NCBI GenBank assembly: GCA_029964075.1
Contig: CM057133.1
Coordinates: 19,639,200-19,703,199, forward strand
Source of the DNA: Patiria pectinifera
Taxonomy: Eukaryota; Echinodermata; Asteroidea; Valvatida; Asterinidae
Direction: 5' to 3'
DNA: 64,000 nt
The first letter of the stretch is position 1. Each line of letters opens with the position of its first letter. Shown here piece after piece: positions 1-10,632 of this stretch. The notes under the pieces are model-generated. The model saw only the letters and a list, made by a program, of their open reading frames with translations. It was not told the origin of the DNA and ran no database searches. Both the position numbers and the translations under genes were made by a program.

Positions 1-1010
1 CTCCAACAATCACTGTTTATAGGTTGAGGCAGTGCCAATGACGTTCAGAAGCAGTGCAGATGATATCTACCGGTAGCATAATGCAGGACTCAATTATGCA
101 TTGCTAAACATTATACGGGGTACATGTACCGGGCCAAACTCAACCGACACTTGTTTTGCCATTCAGCCTCAATCCTCCAAAATCTTCCAAAACTTCCTAG
201 AGGATTTTAGGGAATATGGTTAGGGTTAGGGAATTCTCATTAAAAAAAAATTACTAAATACCACGGAAAAGAGCAACTATTTTTCAAAACTACGAGGCAA
301 CTTTTAGAACTACACTAACCTTCTAAATGGATAACAATATATACATGTAATAGCAAAATGTGAACTTTTGTTTGGGTTGGTACTTGTAACACAAATTTGT
401 GTACTACACTATTCTTGCTCTATACAAACTGCATTTGTAATTTACAAGTACTAAAAACAACGAAGCAATGAAATTTAAAAAATCAAGAAGTAGGCTATAA
501 CTATTTGCTATTCTACACGACTAGAAGTGAATTCAAAAAAGGATTGTGATCTATAATTTGAGAAAAAACTCTATGTAAAAGGCTAGAAAGACCAGGTAGT
601 AGAATAAACAGAAATGTTTGAGAGAGTCGTTTGATAAAAAGGGTACTCTATGTCAAGGAGAGGGTGCTTGGCCATGCAAAATCCATGCAGTTACAGAAGT
701 GGGCGTATACACTTACACGTCACCAATCGCGGCTGTGACCTTTGACACAGAGGTCAAAGAGGCAGGGGAGGAGGCGTCCTCCCTATCTGTCTGCTTACTG
801 CTTACAAAGTAGGGGAAACGGAGGTGTCAAATCAGGGGCAGGGTTACAAAATGGACGATTTAGGGTTAGTGCGTGTATGCGGTAACAATAACATAGCTTG
901 TTACATTGTTTCTATAGGCCTAATGTATTTTTATTTGTATACATGGTTGCGTAAACCCTGTTAAAATGACATTTTCATTTCGCTTATATCCTTCCTTGCA
1001 CACCAATTGT
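1..1010. other. no gene recognised (left edge, probably CFAP46 intron)
   Basis: AT-rich sequence with scattered short reading frames that look like chance. A TTAGGGTTAGGG stretch near 222 is too short to be more than a chance or element-derived motif. No CFAP46 exon was found on the minus strand. Confidence 0.5.
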
Positions 1011-1575
1011 CAGTGCTGTGGTCGAGTCCCTGCAAGTCCATCACAAGTCCATCACAAGTCCATCTCAAGTCCTTAAGTCTCAAGTCAAGCCACTAGCTAT
1101 TCAAATGAACTGTAACAAATTGGCACTCCTTTTTTCATTGTTAACCCTAACCACCCCAACTCCATCAATATCCATCCCCAATTTTGGTGGATTTGGGGGG
1201 ACTTGGTCCAGAGGGCCTGGCGTGACTAAATATTGATGGAGTATGATGGACTTGGGCCCAATGGCCTGAAGCAGTGCTAGGGTTATCCGATTGATTTTGC
1301 CTAGCTTCCTGTACTGCCATTGTGATATGAGCCATGTGTAGCAAGTCCATGAATGTCAGCCAGTGTGTCAGTGGTGGATTTCATTCTGTCATGTACAGTT
1401 TTGTATTGGACGCACAGTGATTGATGGATTTTGATGGAATTGGTCCAGTTTCTAGTAAAAGACGCTAGGGAGTTAGGGTTTTAATCCAGTTACTTATGAC
1501 TGGGCTTATGAAAAGACTTGTGACTGTATCTGTGAAAGTACATGGATACTCGTGATGGACTCGACTACAACACTG
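1011..1575. mobile_element. hAT-like MITE with CAGTG ends and subterminal AGTCCATCAC repeats
   Basis: Left end CAGTGCTGTGGTCGAGTCC; right end, read in reverse complement, CAGTGTTGTAGTCGAGTCC. Just inside the left end AAGTCCATCAC is repeated in tandem; the right end carries the inverted unit. CAGTG tips and subterminal arrays are hAT traits. No clean 8-bp target duplication was seen, so the edges are decayed. Confidence 0.55.
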
Positions 1576-1967
1576 AGATTTGTTTCACTGCAGGCAGCGA
1601 TACCTATGTTTCACTTTCTTGTATGTAAAAAATTTACTCTTTTGAATCCTGACACAATTAAAAACACAAGCTGACTGCTGTGATGCAGGACATGTGCATA
1701 AATATCTTATAACCCATATCATGCCTTCAACAAAATGTTTCAATTCTGAACAAAACAGCGTATTTCAATATTTGCTTGGCTTTTATCATAATAGCAGTAC
1801 AGGAAGCTAGGCAAAATCAGTCGGATACCCCTAGCACTGCTTCAGGCCATTATAGGCCCACATCCTCCATCGATCTCACGCCAAGCCTTCTGGACCAAGT
1901 CCCCCAAAACCCACCAAAATGGAGGGATGGATTTTGATGGAGTTGGGCTGGTTAGGGTTAAACCAAC
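1139..1967. repeat. inverted repeat with TTAACCCTAACC tips
   Basis: The left arm (about 1139-1325) and right arm (about 1790-1967) are inverted copies. They share GAAGCAGTGCTAGGG/CCCTAGCACTGCTTC, the GGACCAAGTCCCCC segment and the tip TTAACCCTAACC/GGTTAGGGTTAA. The left arm lies inside the CAGTG-ended element at 1011-1575, so insertions overlap here. A related end, TTGGTTAGGGTTAAA, recurs at about 8153-8167. Confidence 0.6.
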
Positions 1968-2244
1968 TACTGACGCAAGTCCCATAAACTGTCTCTTCAA
2001 CATTCAAAGCAGAATTTCTGTGAATGCAATAATCATTACTGTCTGCTTTAAGTTTGTGTTTTGGTCTTCTAGCCAACAAGACACGTCATAAGCAACTCTT
2101 CTACGGGTTCACACCACCACATCCAAATCCAAAGAAATCAGCTACATTCACTGCATTATATTCTACATCTAGGATCAATCTGCTACTAAATCTATGAAAA
2201 CTGCTACTAAATTCACACTCCGCTGTTGTCGTGGTTGTATTGCT

Positions 2245-2630
2245 GGTCAGATACTACATTATTAAAACCATGATAGTGGGGCAGATAGGGAAACATTTGG
2301 GGGAATTGTGCCTTTGATGATACAAGCATGGTATATGGCACACCATCATCAGAGTATGTCTTAAGAAAGATATTTGGCTTTAGGGCCATCGCAGATTTGT
2401 CCTTTGAAAAAAATACAGGTACCGGTAGAATAAAAAGCAATTTTCAAAATTTTCAAAATGGCTGCCAGTCCTTGTTATTCTTCCTATAGTTGTTCAAAGG
2501 ACAAATCTGTGATGGCCCTATCGACAAATATCTTTCTCATGACATACTCTGATTGTGCGCCGAATGCCATGCTTGTATTATCAACCGCACAATCCTATCA
2601 CCTATCTGCCATACTATGACAACCAATGAA
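2245..2630. repeat. foldback element in CFAP46 intron
   Basis: Two diverged inverted arms (about 2250-2405 and 2493-2625) share TTTGTCCTTTGAA/TTCAAAGGACAAA, the GGGCCATCGCAGATT segment, ATACAAGCATGG and GCAGATAGG blocks. The short loop contains an A/T-rich stretch. No coding content. Confidence 0.6.
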
Positions 2631-2869
2631 GGCGGCCATCTTGGTGGGCAAAGCAGCACAACACATTGCGAACCACTATAGATCACTAGTATCTTGAAGC
2701 AAGGCTACATTCCACCAAGATGGCGGAAACAGGAGTCATGACATCATCTGCAAACCCTCTAACATTTGCCAGCAATGCTGACATGCTACCACTTCAACAA
2801 ATTATGAAAACAAGTTGAATACAAAAACTAAATTCAAGAAAAAAAAATTGTAAAAATGAACTGGCATAC

Positions 2870-3019
2870 CTGACTTCTTCGGAGACGCTGACGGGCGTAG
2901 CTGTCTTGCGACCACTGAGGGCGCTGTTGGAGCGCGATGGGTCTTCCTCCATCAGGATCTGACGCAGGATTTTGTCTCCTTGCACCTCAAAATCAGAGAT
3001 TTCTTTCTGCTCCAGTGAA
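2870..3019 (-). CDS. CFAP46: CFAP46 coding exon 7, last one visible
   Basis: 150 nt, phase 2 in and phase 2 out (donor GTATGC). It encodes SLEQKEISDFEVQGDKILRQ, ILMEEDPSRSNSALSG and RKTATPVSVSEEVR. The last part is polar and probably a disordered loop. The following intron fills the rest of the window on this side. Confidence 0.88.
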
Positions 3020-6000
3020 CTAAAGGAATAAACAAGATAGGCATACATCATCAATGCTGAAAATTCTGAGGCTTCCAAACAATGAATAATACTGTACTTC
3101 ATATTTGAAATTACAATGTATTTACTCATTGAAAGAAATCCAGCAGTTCCAACTTGTTCTTATAATAGTTGTAATGAAAATGTAACACTTTGCTCTGATT
3201 TTTACCAAAAGCTTTTCACGCTTTTGCCATTGGGGTTGCCTTTAGAGTTTTGCTTTTGACGACACACACACATGTATGGCCTGAGAGAAAATCTGACGTA
3301 TATCCCATTTATTATAAGATGGAATTTTTTTTACATCAGATTTGAACCGGCCAACCGATCCCGTTAGCTCGGTGGTCGAGTGGTAAGACATCTGCACTAG
3401 AAAGCAGGAGGTCGTGGGTTCGAGTCCCACCCGAGTGATTTTTCCAACTTTCACTCGGGAGGTAACACACTGAGTATACAGTGTTTCAAAACGTCGGTGA
3501 AGGGCAAAACCTAATTTGATGTATATCCTATTTCATCATCATCATTTCATAGAATATTCTAATGAGTATTACTTTTATTTGAAAGGTGATGTTCCGTAGT
3601 TCTAATACCACACGGAAATACTTACACTCTGAGTTTGACCAGCTTGTAGTACGCCGTCAAGTCTCCGCTCTGTTTGACGTCCTTGATTAGTTTACTGTGA
3701 TCCACAAGCTGATGACGAATCTAGACCAGGAAAATGATTAGAACTCAATGTTTATAGATCTCCTTTAGAGGGTCCATCATCCACGAGAGAATTTCAAAAT
3801 GCCTGCTAATGTTTAGTCTTTAGTGAAAGGGCAAAATACATTGGAAATCAATCACACTGTCAGACTTCTCATAATGCAGGCATTGGAGAACTCACCATGT
3901 ATCTTACATTTATAAGCCAGTCAAAATCAAGGCGAAGTTAGGTACCGACTTGATGCATTCGATCAGAACTTGTTGGAAGTTTACAACTTGGGAAGTTTTC
4001 CGGCTGTCTGCACTAGACTTTATTTGGTCACGTTGACAAGTCTCTGTATGTTTTACCAAAAAAAGTCCAATGCAAACACTACTTACCGGTAAGTGAGTAA
4101 GATTTGAGGCTTTGCATATGCTAATGAATGAAAGGTTTGCGGAAACACCATGTGCAAATAATTTCTCAACTAAGAGAATGGTTCTGAAAAGAACCAGAGG
4201 TATAAACTCGACGTTCTGCTCAGTATGCTTTGACCGTCTTCAGGAGAGAGTGTTCTTTTCAGAACCATTCTCTTAGTTGAGAAATTATTCACACATGGTG
4301 TTTCCGCAAACCTTTCATTCATTACTACTTAAATGTGTTAATTATTAAAGCTTTGATTACCTTAGCGGGGTTAACTGGCTTAATAATTGAAAAATCTTGA
4401 AGAAAGCCCAAAATACGCCTCTGATTTGAACGATTTTGAAATGCCCTTTGTTCGGCTCAATAGACTTTGTGCATGGTGTTTTCGGCCATTTTCCAGAGCC
4501 CTGTGGATGAGACACACAATATGCGCGTACTGGTTTGCATGTGTTCGACACTCAGTATGTGCAAAACCCTTAGCGTCTACGCATAAGCATCAAGCTTCGT
4601 CAGCAATGTGTTCCAATGTCTCTCCAGGTGGTCTCCCCCACACTCCCCTTTGTTTCTGTTGAGGGGCACTTGTGCACACAGGGCTCCCATAATGTAACCA
4701 ATAATTCCAACGTCTTATCCCAACTGGCTTATACAATTTTCTAATCCTAATAACATTTGTTGACAAAATACACAAAAAGAATAGGCCTAATAGTGGCATC
4801 AGTACGCATTTCAACTTATTTGTAACTCAACGGTACAGCGTTTTGTGACATACAACATTAACCTTATGAAATTAAGTTATAACTATGCAATACCTTTAAA
4901 GATATAGTCCATCATTTGTAATTTGTGCATTTTGTTCGTTTGAAGCAACAAAAGTGCTCAAATTCTAAAGAGGGGTACTGAACAACTAACCTGATGAAGT
5001 TTCAGCTCAGCTTCAGCTGAATATTCCGAGAAAAACAGCATTCTTCTGTTCTAGGATCTCAATTTCAAATCAAAAGTTGCTGAATCATGTTTTGAATTGG
5101 GCCTGAATTCAGCGTCCAAGACACGTTCTCACTGAGCCGATTGCAGCTATGCGATGTCACGCACTGATCCGCCGAATTATAGCAACCGCGCGTGCTTGTG
5201 CGTCGTGCCAGTGCTTGTACGTGCTTCGCCGAATAACAAAACGAACTACTAATTTAAATTTCCTACGGTGCGTCTTAAGAAGCACCGTTGGTTGATTGCT
5301 TCAAAATGACAGCTTGCCAGAAAGAATAATTTCACAGGGAGTTTAGTCCACTTACTATCTTTCAACCAAGTATTTTTTCAACAATAATTACACCAGTTAC
5401 TTTTCGGATAGCTGCAAATGACGGACTATAGCTTTAAGCATATTAAACTCTGATAAAAGAATATTTTTTTCAAACCATACAGGAGTACGAAAAGAACCTG
5501 AGTTTTGACAAATTTGGTAGTCACAATGCTTCTGCACTGAAACAACAATTTCTTCCGTAACAGGAAATGTACCTGTAATCCCAAGACCTGTTTGTACAAC
5601 GCTGCCACGTTGGTCTTGGTAAACTCCGCCGTGGCTTTGCTGACCTCCGCGGCCTCTTTGACTCTCCCAGCATCCACGTGACACTCAATCAGCGCGATCA
5701 TCAGCTGGGCCCGCCACTCGTAGTCCTTGTCGTCGATATCGTCCAGAGCCTTGACCACTGAGTGTAAGCTGATGGACAGGTACTGGCGGTAGCCTGGTTT
5801 GAGAAACGGACGGCAGAACTGCCAGAAGAGGACTGAGGCATTGTAGACGAGGAAGTGATATCTGGAAAATAAATGATGATCAGATGGAATCAGGGGCGAG
5901 ATTGAGGGATGAATGGAAAATCCAGGAAATAAAATGACAAAGGGTTTGGTGGACGAGGGCCCAGGGGCAACGTAGGGTCTACATGTATGGTATACAAGTA

Positions 6001-9000
6001 CGTGAAATACAATTATTTCATCATACCACAGATAATAAGTAACATTATTTTCAGGCATACAACTGGGAATTCAGAAAAAACAAGGAAACGCCAAACCATA
6101 CAAGACTTTGTACAGTATTTTTCAATTTGTAATGGCATTCATGAGAAGTAAAAAACGAGGAAATCAGCAGATCCGAAAAAAAGTTGCACGCCTGTATTTT
6201 ACCTCTGTCTTGAATACTGTATTTTCATTGGCCTAGAACAATCAGGTGTTAAGTTTATAAAAGTCATGGCACACTCCCTGTGGGATATCAAGTACGTGAT
6301 ATCCCACAGGGAGTGTGCTATGACTTTGTATGTATACGGCACGTACATGTATGGTGTGAAACGCTTGTATCGTTGGTACCCACGCTATTTTCACCATGTT
6401 TTTACACATGAGTGGGAGCAGCGAAGTAGCAGATGATCGATGTTTCGAGCACGCGACATGCATGCGAGTTGCCGTTTGATGTCATGATTAATTGTGTTTA
6501 CTGCCGTTTGTTTTCGTGATGTCTACTATAAAATCCAAAGAATCCAAGACAGAGGTATAACAAAACAATTGTTGACTGCTGTGATGTGGGATATGACGTT
6601 TTGAACACCCAAGGGGCGCATAGCACCCGAGGGGAATCTTCTACATGTGGTTCATATGTATATCCCCAAAAGAATACTTGTAAAAAATACTGAAGGGTGG
6701 CAAAAATGTGTACAAACCTTTGGTTTTCCTTAGCGAAATTTATTGCTTTCAGCAGATAGACCACAGCCTTTTCTAGTTGTGCCTGCATAAAAAAAAAAAC
6801 GAAAAAGAAATGACTGAAGGAACAGAATTAGGAATGTTCCATCCTGATTCCACTTTTTAAAAATCATATATAGGTCAAATGATGTCACTTCCTACAGATT
6901 GCGACATGCGTCGGCCTTTTGGGCGTCAAATTATTGTGACGCCATTGGCTGCGCCGTATTTCGAAGAAATTTCGAGCAATATGCGTTTGTTTAGAACATT
7001 TTGCAAACTGCGCACACACGCACCTGATGGCGTTGAATAAGCAGTTGTAATTTTCCTACGAAGATGGCATCCTTTATTAGAGAGATCTTTTAACTCAATG
7101 AAGGTCAGTCATTGCAAATATGTTGAAAAGACATGAATTTGGGACTGAGAAACATTTCCAATTTTGTTAGAAAATACTTTGAAAATGCAGTCGATTCTCC
7201 ATAGCCTTTGTACACAACCAAGGAAGTGGCGTCTGGATAAGTACATTCTTTTGGCCTAGAATTACATAATTGCCAATGTGCACAAACTGAGAAACGGTCT
7301 TATATATTATTGTGTGTCCCTGTTCTTGCATCGTACCGTATATGGGATAAATTAAGATGACCCAAAATAATCCCGTCCTTAAAGGGGTAAGGTGCTTCTG
7401 ATCAAAATGGGAAAATGAATATTAGTAATTGAAGCTTACACTATCTTCAGCTGATGTGGGTGCCAACAGTTGGGCCTGGCATAGGTACGCTCTGCACAGA
7501 AACTGGTTGGGTGGCGACGCTTTCATGAAAAACATCTTGAGACATTCCTTGGTGATGTCGACAAGACCATACTACAAGGAAGAAAGACAAAACAGTTTCT
7601 CCCTTTAAACTAGAGTAATTATGTGGCTTTTTCAACAAATTTACCTCATGTGTTTTTAAACGCCCATCTAGCTACATGAACCCAAATGTCATGTGACACT
7701 GGGAAAGTGTTTAAAGACCAGCCAATCATGTCTTTATCAACCGTTTGAGACCGGCCACGTGACGGGCTCTCGACCAACAAGAATGGGTAAACTGTCTTAG
7801 GTATTTATTAATGATGACTGAAGGTGGAAAACATTTTTTACAATGTATGATGAAATCAGGCCTTGCATAAATGGTGTTACATAAATATAAATCTAAATTT
7901 TTATCATGGAGAAAATTTAGTGACGAGACTATCAATTGGGACTTTAACGCTAACCCCCCAGCCTAATTTACTAGGAACCATACCCATTCTGGCAAATTCC
8001 AACACCCACATGGGAAATTGTACACACACACTGTTGGACTTAGTTTCTGGAGGTATGCCAACCCCAGTGTAAAAGACCATCAGTTTAGGGGTACTGTACA
8101 CCTATCCCAACAGATTTAAACAAAACCTGCTGTTGAACTTTGATGGGTTGAGTTGGTTAGGGTTAAATTATTACACCTTTAAATGGTTTAGGTACTTCTA
8201 CGCTGGCAAAGTTGATTCATACCAATTGTATTAAAACAGATCAAGGAATGATTAAAGCAAGAGTAGCGAAAGTGTGCCGACTGAACAATTCATTGCTATT
8301 CTACAAGAGCTTAAAATTCAAACTTCGAAGAACGATATTTAGCCTCGGATCTTGAGTTTAATCAAAACAATGATTTTGGGTAATTATGCAAAACCTACAC
8401 ATACAAATGTAAGTAGAGGAGATGCTCATGAAGTAGGGGCGTTTGAACGTGTTAGCATCTTACACTTTGTAATTAAGTGGAATTGAGTCAATTTCAATGA
8501 TTAAAATAACCCTGAATCAAATGCCAAAAATAATATTTTTACAAAAAAAGTGATCTAAATCAGTGATTAAAACAAAATTGTTTGATTGAAATCGCAAGTT
8601 AAATCAGCGATTTAAATCAAGGTGACTTAAATCAGCCAAAGCTGGGGACATATGACCGTGAAAGTGCTTGTTGAAAAGTCTAGTCACCTGAAAGGCAATT
8701 TCTGCACACAGCACATAGAGATCTTGGCCAAATGGCAAGGGTCCATCTGACGTTGGTTTAGTCTCTGCAGCAGTCTTGAGCTGATCGTACGCTTGATGAA
8801 GGAAGGAGCCTTCTGATTCAACTGCAGTATTAAGAAATAGTCAAAATCAAGGTCAAGAATGGCAGTGCAAAGTTGAAACTGGGTGGAAAGATTTTCTTTG
8901 TGTCACACTTTTCCAATTTTGTTAGAAAATAGTTCTAGGCTAGTCCCACTAACTGGGGCGCTAGAACTCCTGTTTTGACATTTGGGATGTTGGTCTGTCG

Positions 9001-10632
9001 TACTAGCGTCCCACTACGAAAGTATTGTCAATGTCACAATTTCAACAAGGCCCGGTACAAGAATACAGTCGTAGGCGCATCCACCGATCTACATGCAGAG
9101 TTTGTTTTTCGGCACTGGTTGCGGTCGTGTCCCCCCCCCCCCCTGCTTCACATACGTGTTTGTATGTGTACATGATGTACGTCCATACTACCATGCGTTT
9201 AATAGTAGATAAAAGCCATAACGTTTTTGAATGATCGCTGTATGATGTCTGTGCAATAGTGGTTGAATTCCACGGATTTTCAACCAAAAAAAATATTTGT
9301 GAGTATCATTGAAGCCCCATTACTTCATCTTTGACATGTGGAAATGCCAATAGGTGCTTTCAAAGGTATTTTTGTCAAGTATTTTGCAAGATTTTTGTGG
9401 TGAACTTTGAAATTCTAATATTGACAATACTTCCCAGGGGTGTGAGTGACCACTGATAAAAATAGCTGAAAACAGCTGAAAAAGGTGTAAAAAAGCTGAA
9501 CTTTGGAAATCTCCTATACTTTTGTACACAGCAAGAGGGAAAAAAGCTGAAATTCAAAACAAAAAAAGCTGAAATCAGCTTTAAAGCTGAGATTTCACAC
9601 CCCTGACTTCCGTAGTGGGACGCTAGTATGACAGACCAACATCCCAAATGTCAGGTTCTAGTGCCCCAGTTAGTGGGACTAGCCTAGGGCTAGACCCGTG
9701 AACGTGGCTATATACTGTACATAGCCACGCTTCAATCTATATCTATCCGCAGTTACTAAGATGAAGTGACCGTTCTAGCCAAATTTTGGCTACATTTGAC
9801 AGAATATTTGCATTCAAAATGAGTTGTACAGAAAATCTAGCAGAATAATTTTTTTCGGCAGAATTATGAAGATGAAGGAAAATGAAAAAGATTAGAGAAA
9901 TATGGCACATTTGGTTTGAAAACCTTCATTTTTTGAAAGATCCTAGAAACAAACCCTTGCACAATGGAACAGCAATATATAGGCTACTGGGTGATTTGGC
10001 AGACTCGGGTACCAGAGTGTCATGCCTGTCTTGATTTTTCTGATCAGTTTGAAAACTTTACATCAAATTTCTTGGCGATGACAGATCCCACACTCACGTA
10101 AATTCAAAGGAAGCCTAACAAGTAAGTGATTTACCTATGGGCAAAATTATACATGGTTATATGTAGCAGATCAAAAGATAGAATGATTTCGCTTGTATTT
10201 ACCCGAGGGAAGCGTGTGGCCCTAGCCAGTAGGCCCTGGCCAGGGCCTACTTTGAAAATGTTCGTAATTGACTCTCCAAATTCTTCCAAAGGCTGCTTTG
10301 GACTACAAAAGTCATTTTGGAAACTTTGACAGTCATTTGCAAAAGTCATTTGTGAACGGAAAAGGGGGTGCCCCTAAAACTACACGATTACCCATTCAAC
10401 ATGTTCAACAACAACATACATGTAGGCCATTAGCAGCCTACACGAGAACGGCGCGGCAATTACGGCAACGGGGTTTCGATTCCGCCAAGTCAAATGACAA
10501 GCGACTACGGACTAGGGCAGGCCCTAGCGCCTAAATAAATTTAGCAACGATAACGTCAACTGGACTAGTAAGCTGAAATATACCTCCATACTGCTGAGCA
10601 GCAGAGAGAAGTTGTCGTATATTGCTGTCCAT
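2870..10632 (-). CDS. CFAP46: CFAP46, cilia- and flagella-associated protein 46, first 7 coding exons (3' part outside window)
   Basis: Seven exons join in frame: 10632-10584, 8821-8688, 7571-7440, 6782-6718, 5861-5573, 3720-3626 and 3019-2870. Each has AG acceptor and GT donor, and the phases fit throughout. They give about 304 residues starting MDSNIRQLLSAAQQYG. Landmarks match the CFAP46 N-terminus as I remember it: LYVLCAEIAFQ (about residue 50), QFLCRAYLCQAQ with APTSAED (about 85-105), LLKAINFAK, and YHFLVYNASVLFWQ with RPFLKPGYRQYL (about 128-155). The segment EWRAQLMIALIECHVDAGR is a TPR-like helical hairpin. Known role: FAP46/CFAP46 is a large (about 2700 residues in vertebrates) scaffold of the central-pair C1d projection, working with CFAP54, CFAP74 and CFAP221 in motile cilia. 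Only about a tenth of the protein is here; no further exon was found left of the donor at 2869. It is head to head with PACRGL. Confidence 0.92.
3366..3437 (+). repeat. tRNA-like sequence, probable tRNA-derived SINE head
   Basis: 72 nt fold as a class I cloverleaf. The acceptor AGCTCGG pairs with CCGAGTG except at the tip. A 3-bp D stem GTC/GAC follows, then anticodon stem TCTGC/GCAGG, a 5-nt variable loop and a perfect T stem GTGGG/CCCAC with loop TTCGAGT. The B box GGTTCGAGTCC (3417-3427) is a full match. The anticodon loop has 8 nt (ACTAGAAA), so no legal anticodon is set, which argues for a tRNA-derived SINE or tRNA pseudogene. It lies in CFAP46 intron 6, opposite strand. Confidence 0.7.
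3626..3720 (-). CDS. CFAP46: CFAP46 coding exon 6
   Basis: 95 nt, phase 0 in and phase 2 out, with a consensus GTAAGT donor and a GGTCTAG acceptor. It encodes IRHQLVDHSKLIKDVKQSG, then DLTAYYKLVKLR and a split valine. Charged and helical. Confidence 0.9.
4122..4324. mobile_element. 203-bp MITE with about 75-bp inverted ends
   Basis: TAATGAATGAAAGGTTTGCG at the left edge is matched in inverse at the right edge. The arms continue through ACACCATGTG, TTCTCAACTAAGAGAATGG and TTCTGAAAAGAAC with few differences. A decayed relative is near 43650-43725 (TTCTTTTCAGAAC, ACATGGTGTTACCGC). It lies in CFAP46 intron 5. Confidence 0.75.
4896..5437 (+). mobile_element. TTAA-flanked MITE, family 1, copy 1
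   Basis: About 540 bp bounded by TTAA on both sides, with inverted ends TTAAAGATATAGTCCATCAT and its counterpart ending GGACTATAGCTTTAA. The interior holds TTCAGCTCAGCTTCAGCTG and a CpG-rich stretch. Three relatives are at 11185, 15257 and 30189. TTAA targets are typical of piggyBac-type elements, but the tips lack the usual CCC, so the superfamily is open. No coding capacity. Confidence 0.8.
5573..5861 (-). CDS. CFAP46: CFAP46 coding exon 5
   Basis: 289 nt, the longest exon seen, encoding 96 residues: YHFLVYNASVLFWQ, RPFLKPGYRQYLSISL, then a TPR-like pair of helices around EWRAQLMIALIEC and AGRVKEAAEVSKATAEF. The acceptor is TTTTCCAG and the donor GTACAT. A TTAA-flanked MITE (4896-5437) lies 136 bp beyond the donor, in the next intron. 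Confidence 0.94.
6261..6326. repeat. 66-bp near-perfect hairpin
   Basis: Two 30-nt arms with one mismatch flank the 6-nt loop AGTACG. The arm core is CACTCCCTGTGGGATATCA. It lies in CFAP46 intron 4 and has no coding content. Such DNA can extrude a cruciform or give RNA hairpins. Confidence 0.85.
6555..6640 (+). repeat. truncated copy of the foldback MITE at 19650
   Basis: CAATTGTTGACTGCTGTGAT, followed by GTGGGAT, TTTTGAACACCC and GCGCATAGCACCC, matches the left part of the element at 19650-19797. The preceding TATAACAAA block matches, in inverse, the bases outside its right arm, so the true inverted end is longer than 27 bp. Confidence 0.65.
6718..6782 (-). CDS. CFAP46: CFAP46 coding exon 4
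   Basis: 65 nt, phase 0 in and phase 2 out (donor GTTTGT). It encodes AQLEKAVVYLLKAINFAKEN and a split arginine. The acceptor follows a T-rich tract ending ATGCAG. KAINFAK is a family landmark. Confidence 0.9.
7440..7571 (-). CDS. CFAP46: CFAP46 coding exon 3
   Basis: 132 nt, 44 codons, phase 0 at both ends (acceptor CCTTGTAG, donor GTAAGC). It encodes YGLVDITKECLKMFF, then PPNQFLCRAYLCQAQLLAPT. Helical, with the family's QFL-RA-LC-AQ spacing. Confidence 0.9.
7942..8167. repeat. possible short MITE with TTTAAC-type ends
   Basis: Left edge TTTAACGCTAACCCCCCAG; right edge GTTGAGTTGGTTAGGGTTAAA is a diverged inverse and resembles the tips of the inverted repeat at 1139-1967. The interior is unlike that copy. 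Boundaries are uncertain. Confidence 0.35.
8688..8821 (-). CDS. CFAP46: CFAP46 coding exon 2
   Basis: 134 nt, entered in phase 1 after a CTGCAG acceptor and leaving in phase 0 at CAG/GTGACT. It encodes VESEGSFLHQAYDQLK, a linker, then FGQDLYVLCAEIAFQ. The L-Y-V-L-C-A-E stretch is a conserved CFAP46 landmark. Confidence 0.9.
8935..9687. mobile_element. 753-bp foldback element interrupted by another element
   Basis: The left arm starts CTAGGCTAGTCCCACTAACT and runs to about 9048; the right arm is its inverse, ending AGTGGGACTAGCCTAG. Shared blocks include CATTTGGGATGTTGGTCTG and CGTCCCACTACG. The right arm is split by the insertion 9435-9605. Confidence 0.8.
9435..9605. mobile_element. 171-bp hAT-like MITE nested in the foldback, 6-bp target duplication
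   Basis: Ends CAGGGGTGTGA and TCACACCCCTG are exact inverse tips. ACTTCC is duplicated at 9429-9434 and 9606-9611. The interior is an array of AAAAGCTGAA-like units in both orientations. The uninterrupted arm of the host element (about 9013-9035) shows the empty site. Confidence 0.78.
9688..9745 (+). repeat. solo end of the CTAGACCCGTGAACG element
   Basis: GCTAGACCCGTGAACGTGGC is followed by a hairpin, GTGGCTATA.../...TATAGCCAC-like, matching the structure of both ends of the element at 13668-14417. Nothing beyond the end is retained. Confidence 0.6.
10584..10632 (-). CDS. CFAP46: CFAP46 coding exon 1 with start codon
   Basis: 49 nt encoding MDSNIRQLLSAAQQYG plus one base. The ATG (10632-10630) opens the only frame that joins exon 2. 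The donor is GTATAT. The 5' untranslated region lies to the right and its end is not defined by the sequence. Confidence 0.85.

Noticed and set aside
222-236. TTAGGG repeats as telomere or interstitial telomere
   Set aside because: Only two or three units; the other occurrences belong to short palindromic elements with fixed flanks.
3242-3454. 70-residue minus-strand frame with GLEPTTSCFLVQMSYHS
   Set aside because: It is the translation of the tRNA-like sequence in antisense, a known source of false proteins.
7904-8101. Open frames on both strands around 8 kb
   Set aside because: Overlapping frames in a possible MITE; no splice signals or recognisable protein features.
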